A stretch of DNA of 64,000 nt from Onchocerca volvulus (Eukaryota > Nematoda > Chromadorea > Rhabditida > Onchocercidae). Shown in pieces: positions 52,310-64,000 of this stretch. The stretch spans positions 7,314,888-7,378,887 of the forward strand of contig HG738138.1 of assembly GCA_000499405.2 (NCBI GenBank). The letters are read 5' to 3'. A program made the position numbers and the translations under genes. Numbering within the stretch: position 1 is the first letter of the stretch; each line of letters begins with the position of its first letter. Below the pieces are notes generated by a model. The model searched no databases. It was not told the origin of the DNA and saw only the letters and a program-made list of their open reading frames with translations.

Positions 52310-53615
52310 AAAAATACAACATATACATATATATAACTTATAACTTGGACGTAAAAGAGAGAAGAGAACGCAGGTTGATTAGCACGACTTGCATTGCACT
52401 TAATGTCATCTTTAACAGTCTTACGTACAACTTTGTCGGCAGAAAATCATTCCAAGGTTGAAAGAGGCGCTATTGCTTGAACAGACTTCGAAGCTACAAA
52501 TTCCTAATTAACAAGCCCGACATGTCATCTTACTAACTCGCCATCGCACCCATCTATCATGCATGTAAGTCTGAACCCTTCTCACATTGCAATCATCGTC
52601 GTTTGCGCGCAGGAGAAATACCGTATTTTTACATATTTCGATCGAACATCTTCTACTTTGCGGTGGCATGAGTTCTGGTCGTAAAGTTGATGGCGACACC
52701 TATGCTAACTCGATCTAGTGAATCAAGTAGGTTGAGAACCTAAACTGGGCTAACTTTAGTCAGAAATTTCACATCCTCATCACTTTTTTAGAAAAAAAAA
52801 GGGTAGATTTGCAGATAAATTTGAAAATGATTAGTTGCACGAAATGAATTAAGATCTCTCACCATTCATTACTGTACATTGTATAAAAATAAACATTGGC
52901 TAAGCTGGTTAAGTATTTCTTAGATACCAAAATCCCTTCCCTTCCGAGAAATTTCAGTAGGAGATACCCCTTCAAATTCTTTTAGACTGTTTACTTCATT
53001 TGAAAAAAAAAAATTCACCAGCATTTATTCTATGAAACAGCAAATATATTTGATGGATGAAACAATATACATGAACATGATGTTTTTCATTTATCTATGA
53101 ACTGAATATTCCGGAAACATAGTAAAAACAATACAGCTGACAATATAACGAAAATACACTGTTCTGGCAAAAATTATACGAAACAAAACACACACCGTTA
53201 AAGATAAATGCCACTTTTTTAAATCACTGAAATCAAACTCTCTCCAGCCTGTTTAGCACTTTTTTGCGAACAGTTGTGCAATATCTCGAATTTTTCGGGA
53301 AATTCATTCAATCCAGATTACTTTCTGAGGTTAAAAAAAATTTTAAATGTTGGGAAAGAATGACAACAGTAATTTTCTGGCACACTGTATATCACCAATT
53401 AGATACAAGAATTAACTGCAGCTATGCTGCCAATCAAATTTCTTTAGAACAATAGTATATTTTCATAATTGAATTCTCTCCAACTATACAAGAAAAAAAT
53501 TTTTGAAAATTAGAGTTTATTGGATAGTTAGCCAGCTGAATCATCAGCTTCACCTGAACTTTTTGAACATATCTGTGTTTGCTTGAGTTTTAGGATGTCA
53601 CATCCTGAGAATCTT
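52310..53615. other. Intergenic between same-strand genes
   Basis: About 1.3 kb separating the last exon of the 158-aa gene from the LRP leader. It presumably contains the LRP promoter. No open frame is convincing on either strand; the plus frame at 53264-53455 has no splice or domain support. Confidence 0.6.
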
Positions 53616-54894
53616 CTATTCACCTGCTTCTGATATTGCTATATTAGCCAAGGTATCCGAGATTTCTTCTGCCGTAATTTCTCTATCTGCAAACATTGTA
53701 CAATTCAAGATATAAAATTAACTTTTATAACGTACAATAAATCGCGAAAGATTTCAATGAATGAAGAGACCTCCGATGGACTCGGATGGGTTTTAATCTA
53801 TGGCGAATTAGGCGAAACTGCGATGAAGAATGTTGCATTTTGAAATATGATTGAATAATGCGATAAACATGCCTTCGGAAGCCGAGAAAGCAGAATGGTG
53901 TTTATAGGAAGATAGTCGAATCATTGGCAGCCTGATGAAAATGTAGAAAATATTTTGAAACTGGTTTTTCTAGAAATTATACAAGAAAAGATCGGTGCTA
54001 AACAGATAATATTCAGTTAGTATCTATTAGCGTCTCGACTCCTGTCTCGAACATTTCGAAATTAATTAAATAAGAGTACAATGAAAAATCGAACTTGTGA
54101 CAGTAAGAGCGTTTATTCTGTTGTAATGAGATTCTTGTATGTTAATGTGGAACTAAATTATTATAAAATATCAAATCAGGATTCTCAAGAATAATGAAAT
54201 GAGCAATGTAGTTTTATCTTTATTCGAATTGTCTTTTTTGATAATTTAAACAGTGCCTATTCAAGGCTATGTTCCATAACAACACATTTTCTGTCACCAA
54301 TTATGTTACCAGATCTCATGGCAATGTCAATGACAGCTTCCACCCACTCTTTATCATCTGTGATACCGTATCGCTTAATGATATTTTTAAGAATCATGTA
54401 TATCCTATTTAAAAACCCTAAAAAATGCAGAAGGAGGTCTATAATGGTCCTCCTCCCAAATGAAATATCGATTTCGAATCGCGGGTGTATTGAAGCAGAA
54501 AAACTAATGAATGGAAATCGATAAACAAAACTTAATATAAGAAACTTACTGAGCTCTTCTGGCTCATCATTTTCCGGGTCTTCTTTTCCATATATTTCGC
54601 TAATACTATCAGATACTCCTGAATCTATATAGTTCGTAGCTGACGTTTCCTGCAGGTGCTTCTCCATTTCAGCAACTGAATATAGATCGTTCATTTTTTC
54701 CACATCAATTTCAAATTAACATCAGTAATGATAATAATTTCCGTACAAGTTTTTATGTTTCTGACTTCCTTTTCAACTTCCGCAAGAGTTTCCAGCACGA
54801 CTGCACTTCTTACCAGCTGTTCCAACTGCCCTTGGAAGATATGAACTGGCCAGTATTTTATAGCTAAGTTTGCGTATAAGCTTGCTTCTTCCAT
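53616..54894 (-). CDS. Unrecognised acidic helical protein of about 158 aa
   Basis: Four exons: 54747-54894, 54550-54675, 54286-54417 and 53616-53686. The start ATG (54894) is 7 bases after an acceptor. The N-terminal part is predicted helical (EASLYANLAIKYW, then VVLETLAEVEKEV). The middle is acidic and low-complexity (KEDPENDEPEEL). A helical C-terminal half follows (DDKEWVEAVIDIAMRSG), and the end is EEISDTLANIAISEAGE. Without the last splice the third exon reads on to a TAG at 54257, giving 144 aa with a different tail; the spliced form is preferred because the final exon has a strong acceptor and an open in-phase frame. I do not recognise the family. Confidence 0.6.
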
Positions 54895-54901
54895 GATATT
54901 C

Positions 54902-54912
54902 CTAAATTATAA
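54902..54912 (-). promoter_or_regulatory. Probable trans-splice acceptor
   Basis: TTTATAATTTAG on the minus strand lies 7 bases upstream of ATG 54894. Confidence 0.55.
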
Positions 54913-55617
54913 ACAATTCTGGCATTTAGTAATTATGGAGGACTTGAAAATGAAGCATATAAAACAAAAACTACAGTAACCATATTTACTAATACCTAAG
55001 GATTATATTCACATCTAGTGTCATAAATATTTAGAAATTCTTTAAACTTACGCTGTAATAGAAAAAAAAAAAATTACTACTCGCTACTCAAGAAGAATTA
55101 GAAAAGTGCTGAAAGATTAAGGTAAAATCAAATGAAGATATACTGTTCAGACAATAAACATATGAGCAAATTCCAGTAATCAATACTGCTCAGATACAAC
55201 TGAAAACGAGTCAAAAAATTGGATAAGAGAAGATAACTTAATAACCTCGAATCATGTAACTATTTCGGACAAATGATGCAACAGGTTTATTTAGAATAAA
55301 AGAGATTAATGAAAAAGAAAAGGAATTATTGAGGGTTACATTAATATGAATAAAAAAATGCCAATCCAGGTTCATATGGAAGTATCAAATAGATAACGAG
55401 GAAACGGAGAAGTATAGAAAGGTGGTGAAGATTGATCAAGGCTGGAAAAAAGAAATTATTGATTACTGATGGAAAAGTTTACCAGGAAAGAATAGTTATA
55501 GCTGAGATCTGAAGCCTTGAAAAAGGAGCCAAAGAATTAGTGTTAGCGGAATAAGATCAGATATTAAATCAAATTATTTCAAAGCAAAAATTAAAAAGAC
55601 TACCAACTTTAATAAAA
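54913..55617. other. Spacer between two same-strand coding units
   Basis: About 700 bases with no supported exon on either strand. It holds the 3' flank of the ~150-aa unit and the upstream region of the 158-aa gene. Confidence 0.5.
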
Positions 55618-56867
55618 TCATTTGGTGGTCTTATTAGCGGTTGCAGAAATTCGCATAAACTGACGAATATCGGCAGATTTCGGAGCAGATGCGGTATGCC
55701 AAAAATTTTCTTACAAATGGAAAATAGCAATTGTGGAAAAAGCCGCCAAAATAATGGATACTAGAAAATGACAGGAAGTGAAAATAAAAGCTTGAAATAA
55801 TCTGTAATTTCAAATAAACAGTGAAAAATGCAGTATAACACGAAGCACGAAAAATGTCTGCTGATTGATACTAGAAGATAACCAAATTAGAGAATAATAA
55901 CAGAAAAAATCAGAAATACCGGAATGTGAGATATGAAATCATGCGGCTGTGGGCAAAAAGAACGACAGTTACTGGGTAGGAACAATTGACATAGTAGCAA
56001 AGGGATACTTTTCAGAAAATATCTCAGTAATCCTAAGCCTCTGGTCATACCGTAGTAATGTATAAAATTAGCACTAGTAATGTTATGTATAAAAATATAT
56101 CAAGAGCCGTAAATTCAAACACGTAAGAAAAGCAAAAATTGAAAAATGCTAACAAATGATAGTAGAATTCAGCAATGTTTAAATACAAACGAAAATTTTC
56201 GGGGTCATTGCTCAATCGTTCTTCAACTTTGTTTATACACTTCAGAACATTTTCTGTATCGATATTTTCTTTTATTCGACATTCCTTCTCGCTGAAAATC
56301 TATACATAATCAACTTCATAGCTCGTAGCAACAAGCCATTCACTTCGAAATTAAATCAGAACGAAGTTAGAAAAACAGAAGGAAAACTCACATAAGAAAA
56401 GATGAAACAAAACCAGGGAAGAACAAATATTTCTCTAGTACTCTGCCATATTTTATCGCTTCATCAATGCATTCAACAACAAAAAAAGCCTGGAAATGCT
56501 TACTATGTTTATGTGAATTTCAGAATAATGAATTTATAACACAAGCCAACTTTAGCAAATTATTCGGAAGTTGTCTCAAGTCGTTTCCATATTTATAGGA
56601 TATCTGAACGTCTACTGAAATGGCAGCATAATTATAGGGCCATGTAATTCATAAGGAAATTAATTACTTGATTATCACAAGAACCTAAAATTCTGTGGCA
56701 CTTACAGAAAAAAGACACCATGAAGCGAAAGAATAGTGATGGTCAGCTTCAAAATGCCGTTGATTTGCTTCAAGGTATTCTGTCATTGTCAAAAGAGCGT
56801 TACGGACAGAGTCACTGCTTGCGTTATCAATTACTGATATCATCATCACCGTATATTCTCTTAGCAT
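55618..56867 (-). CDS. Unrecognised helical protein of about 150 aa, or C-terminal part of the TPR-like gene
   Basis: Exons 56706-56867, 56392-56489, 56191-56291 and 55618-55709, in matching phases and ending in a TGA. The first ATG comes directly after an acceptor (CTATGTTTAG, one base before). The sequence is amphipathic and TPR-like (LTMTEYLEANQRHF, CIDEAIKYGRVLEKYL), with a polar C-terminus (ISATANKTTK). The last exon also has a second open frame over most of its length, so its reading rests on phase. Alternatively the first exon is internal and joins the upstream helical gene through a GTCTTT donor at 57341, giving one protein of about 641 aa. Confidence 0.5.
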
Positions 56868-56868
56868 G

Positions 56869-56880
56869 CTAAACATAGAT
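56869..56880 (-). promoter_or_regulatory. Splice acceptor directly before an ATG
   Basis: ATCTATGTTTAG on the minus strand, one base before ATG 56867. It is a trans-splice site if the ~150-aa unit is its own gene, or a cis acceptor if it is fused to the upstream gene. Confidence 0.5.
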
Positions 56881-57280
56881 ATATTTTACTTCACTTTAAC
56901 AAGATTACTGCTGTTGTACTAATTAATTTTTTTTAATTAGTCTTTTTTTCTAAATTAATTTTTTTTTTTTTTTTTTTTTTGGTCACATATCGCATTTTTG
57001 TTGGCATTTATTGGTGTACACTGCGATAGAAGCTGGAAAATGGAACACGAGATGATGGAAAGCAATGTGATCTGCTTCAATTGTCTAAATTTGTGTAGAA
57101 AATACAACTATTGAAAGTATGATGAGGAACAAAAAGAAGCCAGAAATATACATGTTGGGATCAGATTTATGCAGTACAGCAACCTCGGTAACATGAATAT
57201 CATCGCACGAATGTTCTAGGGAATGTCACATATTTTTTGGCAAATATTTTCAGTTCGAAGGTTTCAGCCGTAGAATATCT

Positions 57281-60200
57281 CTAGAAGGCATCCGGCACAG
57301 CAATAGATGAAATCTGTTGAACTAACCCACTTTGCAAAGACTGTTTGTCGGCCTTGATGGCTCGATCGCATAACTTTTCAATATTCTCCAACTTGGTCAT
57401 GTTCGAGACATCCTTCTGCATCCAATCTTTACCTCCCAAAAGTTGCAGGCGTAAGGCTACTGTGAGCGCTGTCTGTGTATAAAATTGTGCTTGTTCTTTG
57501 GGTGTGAACATTGATAAGTCGAGATTCCTTTAAAAAACATTGTATTTGGTGTAATCCCGTTAATGTTCAAAAATTACACCAATGGCACGAATGTAAGGAT
57601 GTTAAAAAAAAAAAAAAAAAACTGAATGTAAGGATATTAAACTTCCAAGACAATAGAGATGCTTTTGAAAAAAACAGATCTAAGCGACATTTACGATCTA
57701 TTTTGAAAAGCGCTTCATGTGCAACGCCTTAATTTTTGAGTGATATAACCTAGGAATGGATGGAACATGCAACCCAATCCACAAGGAAGCGATGGTTTGA
57801 AATATTGTTCGTTTTGGAAAATATTTTCAGTTGCCTTGAATGATAGTGTCAGGTGATAACTTAAAAATTGTCTTTTTATACAACAAATCATCTACTTCAC
57901 TTACTCTAAAGGCGACACTAATAGAGCGCGTGCTAAACTCATATATCGCATAAAAATTTGCTTCCGTCGATGAACTGGCACCTTGAACTGATCAACTTCC
58001 CAAAAGTCTATGAAAGTATCCAAATAATATTCCACCTGAAATTTATGTTAATTTTTCCACCTCGAAGATTTAAATACAGATCAAAAACATAGGGGAACTA
58101 CCAGTTAATTGAGCAACAGCAAATGTGCGCAGTTTTGAACACGGATGGTATGCAAGTATATATATAAGCGTGCGTTGGGATTTTATTAATATCGAGAAAA
58201 TCAAAATCTCGAAAGTTTTTCTTCAATTGTTTTTTAAACGACGTATTTGGAAGGCCTTCACCTCATTCTCATGCAATTGCGAATAAATTAACGAAAGCAG
58301 CAGAAATGCTTCAGATCGATACATTTCTTGGCCATGTGTGTATGCATCAAGTAATGTGTTAACAGCTAGACTGTGACATCCTCGGGCAGTTTGCTTCAGA
58401 GCATCTTTATAAGCACTGAAATAGTTTAAGATCAATCCAAATAAGCTTTTTTGAATCTGATATAAATTTCTTGTCAATACAGTACTATCAATCACATATA
58501 TTTATATATATCTTCTCCATTTCTTTCTCTCCTTCTCTCTCTTCCTTTCCCTTTCTCTTCCCATACATATATGTGTAAAAAGGGAAAATGACAGAAATCT
58601 TCGCTAAATATGCTGTTTGTAGAATTTTTATGATTGTGAGAACAAAGGTAGCTATCGGAATAAATACCATAATGATCAAAAAAACAATATTCTACTGTCG
58701 CCTACGAAGACTGAGCAGTAGAATGTTAATGAGATAAATCAAAGTCGTTCCAAAAGAACGCGAAGATGTGCTGTCATATAAAAGTCGGATGCAACTCAGT
58801 GATCAGTCAATTTCGTTAATAAATTTGTCCAAAAATCGTCGTACGACTAGAATTATTGTAGTCGTTGAAGAAAATTTTGAAATTAGATAAATAAAATGGA
58901 AATTGTAACCTTTCAGCGAGTGTGGATTTATTCTCAGGATTGTTGTCTTCTTCATGAACAGATAACAAGTCTTCGAGTAGTACATCATCACATGGACATA
59001 GAACCCATAAATTTATCCAGTCCGAAGTTAGGAAAGGCTTTCTGGTCTCCAGCTAAATTATGAAACCTTCTTAACTGAATAACAATGCAATCGTGCGTTT
59101 TTTTTTTTTTTTTTTTTTTCGGCTACAATGGATTTATTCTGAAATTATGCAAACTGTCCCAGTCCAAGATGAATGAATGAAAATAATGATAAATTTGATG
59201 AAGAGAAGCAATATGGTAATGAGATTGCCTTTACCAACTTCGAACAAGAGAACTTTAAGCCGATAAACAGCAGTTAAACTTATATTGTCTATTCCATGCA
59301 TTATTAAATGTTCATTTTTTATTTGCAAATCCCTGTCTATCCAAGTTTCAATTCTTTTCCTCTGTTTTATCACTTTTATGAACGAATGGGAGGGTGAAAA
59401 AAAAATTAAGATACTTCAGTACCATAATTTCTGTTCAAACTTTTTGAATGTGAATTCATGATAACCTGATCTGTCAAAACGGCTGTCTTATTTATGCCTT
59501 TATGCCAACAGGTAAATAGCATTATCAGTTTGAAACGCATATAATGAATGTCTAGGCATTCTTAGTATTCCTGAATTCCGTAAGAAGTGCACTTTAATAT
59601 GTTGTATTAAAGAGTAGGTTTACTTTCTCCTTTTCTAATGACCATGCCGCCTTCGCTGTTTCACGATAGCAATAGATGGTGTCCTTCACTTCTTCTTTTG
59701 TCATTATTATACGGTATTCTTTCATCAGTGCAGCAAATAATGCAAAATCTAATAATATTGTTAGGTCTTGAAATGGATTTTTTTTTGTTTAGTAACTTTC
59801 TATATTTCAGCGCTATTCTATTTTTAATATGATAAATTAAACGAAATTCGATTTGCACATTTCATTGAGACATGAAGATGTAACGCTGAACGATATTACA
59901 GCATTAATAGATATATTCCGAAAGCTTCAGGCTGTCATATTTTGGCCAGAGAAGCATGAAACATTGACAGTTGTCCAACGGTTGGAAAGGATTAAACGAA
60001 TGACACTGTGAATCTTCTCTAGTAAGAAGATCAATCATGATATGGGGTCAGGTCAAAAGCCGGTATATATAAGTCATCAAATGACTTGATATGATAATGA
60101 TGAAAAACCGGAAAAGAACTAGCCTTTATAAGCTAATTTATAGGCATGACATTCATCGCGTTGAAGAGTTGCTCGTCTTTTGTACCAAAAAGCATTAGTG

Positions 60201-61670
60201 GGATCCTTCTCGATCAATTGATTGTAGCATTCAAAACATTTAGTAAGATGACTCTGGAAAAGTATCGAGAATTGAAAAATGCTTACTATTGCAAAATATT
60301 AATTTATCAGTTGTATACCAAATAACAGTAGTATTTTTCAAATGACTTTTACGATCATTTAACTTTAATTGGAAAAAATGAGTCAAAATTAAACTCCATG
60401 TTAGTGCAAGCTTCAGACTTCCACCATATCCAATCAAAATTTCATCTTACCGATAACGAAAATTCGCAAAAAAAAGACCTGATTTCTTTCGATCCTATAG
60501 AGCATCCAGAAACAAATGCAGCATTTATCCTGATACACTCGTATTAATTTCATATCTCTTCCAAATTCATTACTGATATTCCCGTGTTCGCCTAGTATCT
60601 TCATTGCATGTAAAAAATCAGCATAAGCTCCGCGATAATCTTGTTTCAGGAATTTTTGATCACCTTTGCGATGGTACTCAGATGCTATTATTCTGCGCTT
60701 CTTCAGCTCTGCATCTAAAATATTTAAATGTATTATTTTTACTAAAAATTATTTTTATTCGAATGGATCGCTCTCATCCCTGCATGATCGATGCAACACA
60801 ATCTATCATGCACTTCTTTTCAAATTTTGAAAGGCATTTCTTAATACTACAATATCGGATTCTGCGCTAAATTAGTTTCACCGAACAGTAAAACTATTTA
60901 AATGAAAGATCCAGATGTAGCGCTGCGTTGGAGATCTTTTTCATCTCTTCGCAAAGCACCTTTCCTAATGTGCTCTCTCAAATATGTATTTTTGATTTTT
61001 TGATCTATTTTCATTTCTGATGTCTGATAAAGCACAACTCTCGCCTACTATTTCTTCTATGCTATTTCTATGTGCTAAAAAATTTACTATATCAAAAATC
61101 AATGGACGTAGTACATTATCGCGCTACAAGATCCGTTCATTTAATTCATAAATAACTTGAACAATTCGCTTCTACTATGGCAATATTTCATTGAACTTTC
61201 TCATGTATAGCCACCAACAGTATGCACCATAATGTGCTCTTTTTGTAGATGGTTTCAAATATGTAAGAAACAACAGTAAACACTAAGATCGTTAATGCTT
61301 ACGGTAATGCTTCATGTTTTAATAAAAAAATACCAAGTACAGTAACTCAGTCCTCATCTCTCATCTGCATCTTCCATCTACTGCCTACGAAAACGTTCCA
61401 GTGTCACAGGAAGAATGTTGTCTTACTTTCGGGACACATTTCATCATTACGAAGAATTCTTCCTGGAGCTCGGCTGATATTTTCGATTCTTGAGCTAATC
61501 CACAACAGGTCACTGAAAGTCTCTGTTTCAACTCGCTTCCTTATACTAGAGAGATCGTCAGAGGAGACTTCCTGTCTTAAATGACCTTTTTCCTCTAGCA
61601 GTGTCTGCGCGGAGTCTTTGTTTTTGACCTTCTTAACTTTTTTGTGATGCTTCTTACCTTTCTTAACCAT
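57281..61670 (-). CDS. TPR-like helical repeat protein of about 510 aa, family not recognised
   Basis: Nine exons in matching phase: 61427-61670, 60479-60714, 60124-60253, 59624-59748, 59239-59361, 58910-59052, 58262-58415, 57905-58035 and 57281-57527. The N-terminus is strongly basic (KKGKKHHKKVKKVKNK), possibly a nuclear or nucleolar signal. From about residue 82 the protein is a run of paired amphipathic helices resembling tetratricopeptide repeats (KQDYRGAYADFLHAMKILGE; CYNQLIEKDPTNAFWYKRRA; SEAFLLLSLIYSQLHENE). The third intron begins with GC rather than GT. The stop TAG at 57281 is used here, but a splice at 57342 into 56868 is an alternative. It is likely a scaffold; no specific function is claimed. 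Confidence 0.7.
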
Positions 61671-61678
61671 ACTCAGAT

Positions 61679-61690
61679 CTGTAAAAATAG
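61679..61690 (-). promoter_or_regulatory. Probable trans-splice acceptor of the TPR-like gene
   Basis: CTATTTTTACAG on the minus strand lies 8 bases upstream of ATG 61670. Confidence 0.65.
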
Positions 61691-62397
61691 TTTAACTCAT
61701 CAATCTTTGCAGTATTTTTTTTACCTTAAATAATTTCCCATTTATTGAAACAACGCCACCAACGAGCACTTCAACAGATAAAATAATTTAGAATTTTTTA
61801 GCTTTTATACATCACATATCGATATTTCTAAATGCAGACCTTGTTGTGCCTATTACCTTCAAATTTACCTATGATGACGCCTACTACTTTTGAACTCATA
61901 TTGTTTATAATCTTAGTCTAAATCAACTCTTAAAAAATCGATATTCAGAATTTCATTTTTTGCTTAAATACCGAAAAAAAAAAGAGAAGAGACGATTAAT
62001 ATCATTTTAAATGAAAAATTACAAAAAAACGCTTTGACTCTCGACACTAAAATAACACAAAATCCTATCCTAGTTTGGAACACTCCATATAACCAACCTG
62101 ACCAGCTAACAGAAATGATACACAAAATGGATCTACTTGCATACCGCGATGAAGTAGAATATACTAGAGCAAATTATGCACAAAAACATCATAGATCATT
62201 TTGTATTTTTGAGGGCGAAATTACATTCAAATTTCGTTGGTAAATGATGCACTTAACAGTGGAAAGGTTTTATTGAAATATTTTCATTTCTAACAGTGAA
62301 AAACTTTTGAGATCGAGCGGAAAAATATAAACTTAATAATAAAAACGAAATTTCGAATCCCGAAGTATGTATATTGCGACGAAAATGCGTGAAGTGA
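61691..62397. other. Spacer between the tetraspanin-like and TPR-like genes
   Basis: About 700 bases. A plus-strand frame (about 61980-62243) stays open for over 80 codons but has no ATG or splice support. Otherwise nothing was recognised. Confidence 0.5.
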
Positions 62398-63112
62398 TCA
62401 TACTGTGATATAGTAGTAGAAGCCATGCACATGCTGCGATAATGATAAAGCAATGCAAATTCCAATAAGCTAAAATGTTCTTTTATTATAATCATAAGTG
62501 ACATAGATGATATTACTCATAAGTTTTCGCATTTATTTTATCATTATATACTTTGACCACAGTCCGAATCGATCTCATTCCGTCAATGGCACAGCTAAGA
62601 AAAAAGAGGAAAATTTAAGGTTGTCAGTGAGAAAATGTCGTAAAATGAATAATTGCGATGGTTTAAACAAGTCGAAGTTACTCAAGTCTTTTTTCTGTTT
62701 TCTTAGTTTGAAACATACTTGAAATTTATTAGTTTAAATATATAAATCAATCATACCTGAAATGCTGCAAATGATAAACCAATCGAGACAAATATGACTG
62801 TCTGGACAGTTAGCCAGTCTAACAGCTTTTTGTGACAACCCTAAAATTCACAAAAAATTCAAGCAAAATAAAAGTTAATTACCAGTTCCCTTCTCTTGGT
62901 TTTAATGAGTATATATTCCATTTTTGTTGTTGTATTTCATGATGATTTTGCAAATTTGGCACATACTTCTGTATCCTAATCAAAAATTTCTTAAAAACAA
63001 AATTAAGCAAATGGCCTAGCAACGGAAAAATGAGGGTTGCTTTTGAATATTTGCAATTCACCACACCCTTCCATCATTCTCGTCCATGCAGTTAGATGTA
63101 CACAAGATTCTC
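62398..63112 (-). CDS. Tetraspanin-like protein, 3' end only
   Basis: Three terminal exons: about 63067-63112, 62757-62840 and 62398-62469. They encode the end of a tetraspanin-like large loop with cysteines (LCTSNCMDENDGRGCHKK; the GC is the typical last loop motif), then one long hydrophobic helix (TVQTVIFVSIGLSFAAFQ continuing LIGICIALSLS) and a short cytoplasmic tail ending YYYITV. Tetraspanins organise membrane microdomains. The acceptor of the 63.1-kb exon is weak and further upstream exons, including the CCG motif and TM1-3, could not be placed in the remaining 900 bases; they may lie outside the window. The two 3' exons are firmer than the first. Confidence 0.55.
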
Positions 63113-63147
63113 TCTCGATATTCAAAAAAAAAAAAACAAAAAAGAAA

Positions 63148-63239
63148 AAGCAAGAAGTCTTGTTGGAAAGAGAAATTTGTTAACTAGTAACCTGAATAAC
63201 CAACAAGTATATGCGAGAATTCAACAAGACTTCTTGCTT
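63148..63239. repeat. Perfect 18-bp inverted repeat with 56-nt loop
   Basis: AAGCAAGAAGTCTTGTTG at 63148-63165 is matched by its exact reverse complement at 63222-63239. It lies beside the tetraspanin-like exon and would form a hairpin in either strand's RNA. Confidence 0.9.
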
Positions 63240-64000
63240 CTGTCCATATAACTAAACGAGAATTCAACTCATTACACAGTTCCCTGTAAATGGAAGGACA
63301 GAAAGCGAACGAAAAGATTTTTCACAAAGTGATTACAAATGAGGAATGATGGAAAGTAAGAAATGGATAAATAGTCTCATTTTTAGATAATTCTCCACTT
63401 ATAAAATCCTATCTCAATAACGGTACCTTCGGGAAGTGACTTGGGAATTAACAAGTAAACCAATGGAACATAAATATCCCCATTCATGTAAATACAGCAC
63501 CATATTATTAATTTTTAGCGATTACGTTTTGGACAATAGGCAGTACTAGTCCAATCGTGACATCATTTAAATCACAAATTCCATTAAATCAAAAGTTCCT
63601 TCTATCCTTCCCAAGTATGATCTGAAATAAAACATAATGTGACCATTATGAAGGGAAACCAAGCTCGTTTCAAATATGCGCCTAGTCATTGCTTGCCTGT
63701 ATTCGTTTTGTATGTGGTTCTTGGCATCCTCTACTTTCCCTTAACCTCTTCACTGTTTTGAACAATTACTTCTCGTGCTAATTTTAAAAGACTTCAGACT
63801 TACTTAAGGAGAGATGAAAGATCTGAATCTTCAAAAATATCAATATCATCGCATATTTTCAAGCAGTAAATCCTATCATCTCTTATAATATTGCTCAACA
63901 AACAAGCCACATCTCATTTATGGTCGGTATCTTGGTCATCAGCATCGAACACCTCGCTCACATCCGATCACATAGTGTTGTCGAAATTTATTACATTATT
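63240..64000. other. Right edge, nothing firmly recognised
   Basis: Probably intronic or upstream sequence of the tetraspanin-like gene. An open minus-strand segment with a TTTACAG acceptor (about 63181-63276) exists, but its phase does not fit the next exon. Confidence 0.4.

Noticed and set aside
62034..62243. Plus-strand open frame with protein-like composition
   Set aside because: It has no ATG at its start and no splice signals, and lies between two minus-strand genes. Noted only as part of the spacer.
62253..62504. 83-codon minus-strand ORF
   Set aside because: It covers the tetraspanin-like terminal exon in another frame. The exon frame (ending YYYITV) fits the preceding transmembrane exon, this one does not.
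1..64000. CRISPR arrays, bacterial operons, Wolbachia insertion, rRNA or tRNA genes
   Set aside because: No spaced direct repeats, no intronless bacterial-type genes and no cloverleaf or rRNA segments were recognised on reading.

Overview
This is about 64 kb of AT-rich (roughly 30% GC by eye) nuclear DNA from a nematode, most likely a clade III spirurid/filarial-type worm. The placement is inferred from three things. Genes are split into many short exons with short introns. Strong 3' splice acceptors lie a few bases upstream of several start codons, as expected for spliced-leader trans-splicing. The gene content (lipocalin-related protein, Ig adhesion protein, tetraspanin) also fits. No bacterial, Wolbachia, viral or transposase genes were recognised. 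Coding models were assembled by hand from splice signals, reading phase and domain logic, so exon edges can be off by a base or more where noted.

Layout from left to right. Bases 1-6.9 kb are mostly non-coding, with one weak candidate 3' gene end at 2.3-2.7 kb. At 6.96-9.71 kb (+) lies a secreted lipocalin-related (LPR-type) gene. At 12.05-21.25 kb (-) lies a complete 11-exon gene for a GPI-anchored adhesion protein with three Ig domains and one FN3 domain, of the Klingon/Wrapper type, including a 27-nt microexon. A short orphan ORF in a locally GC-rich patch follows at 22.7-23.0 kb (-). About 17 kb (23-39.9 kb) then holds no gene I can defend, only microsatellites, a diverged inverted duplication, a long hairpin and palindromes. 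At 39.87-52.25 kb (-) lies the centrepiece: a gene of about 32 exons whose product has a signal peptide, four beta-propeller/EGF units, three LDLa repeats, one transmembrane helix and a cytoplasmic tail with PPPS-like motifs. This is the LRP5/LRP6/Arrow Wnt co-receptor architecture. From 53.6 to 61.7 kb (-) three further coding units run in the same direction: a 158-aa protein, a ~150-aa protein and a ~510-aa TPR-like helical protein. The last two may be one gene. A tetraspanin 3' end enters from the right at 62.4-63.1 kb (-).

The adhesion protein, the LRP5/6-like receptor, the lipocalin and the tetraspanin are all cell-surface or extracellular proteins, but I see no evidence that they form a pathway. 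The close same-strand packing with acceptors just upstream of ATGs makes 53.6-61.7 kb a candidate operon.
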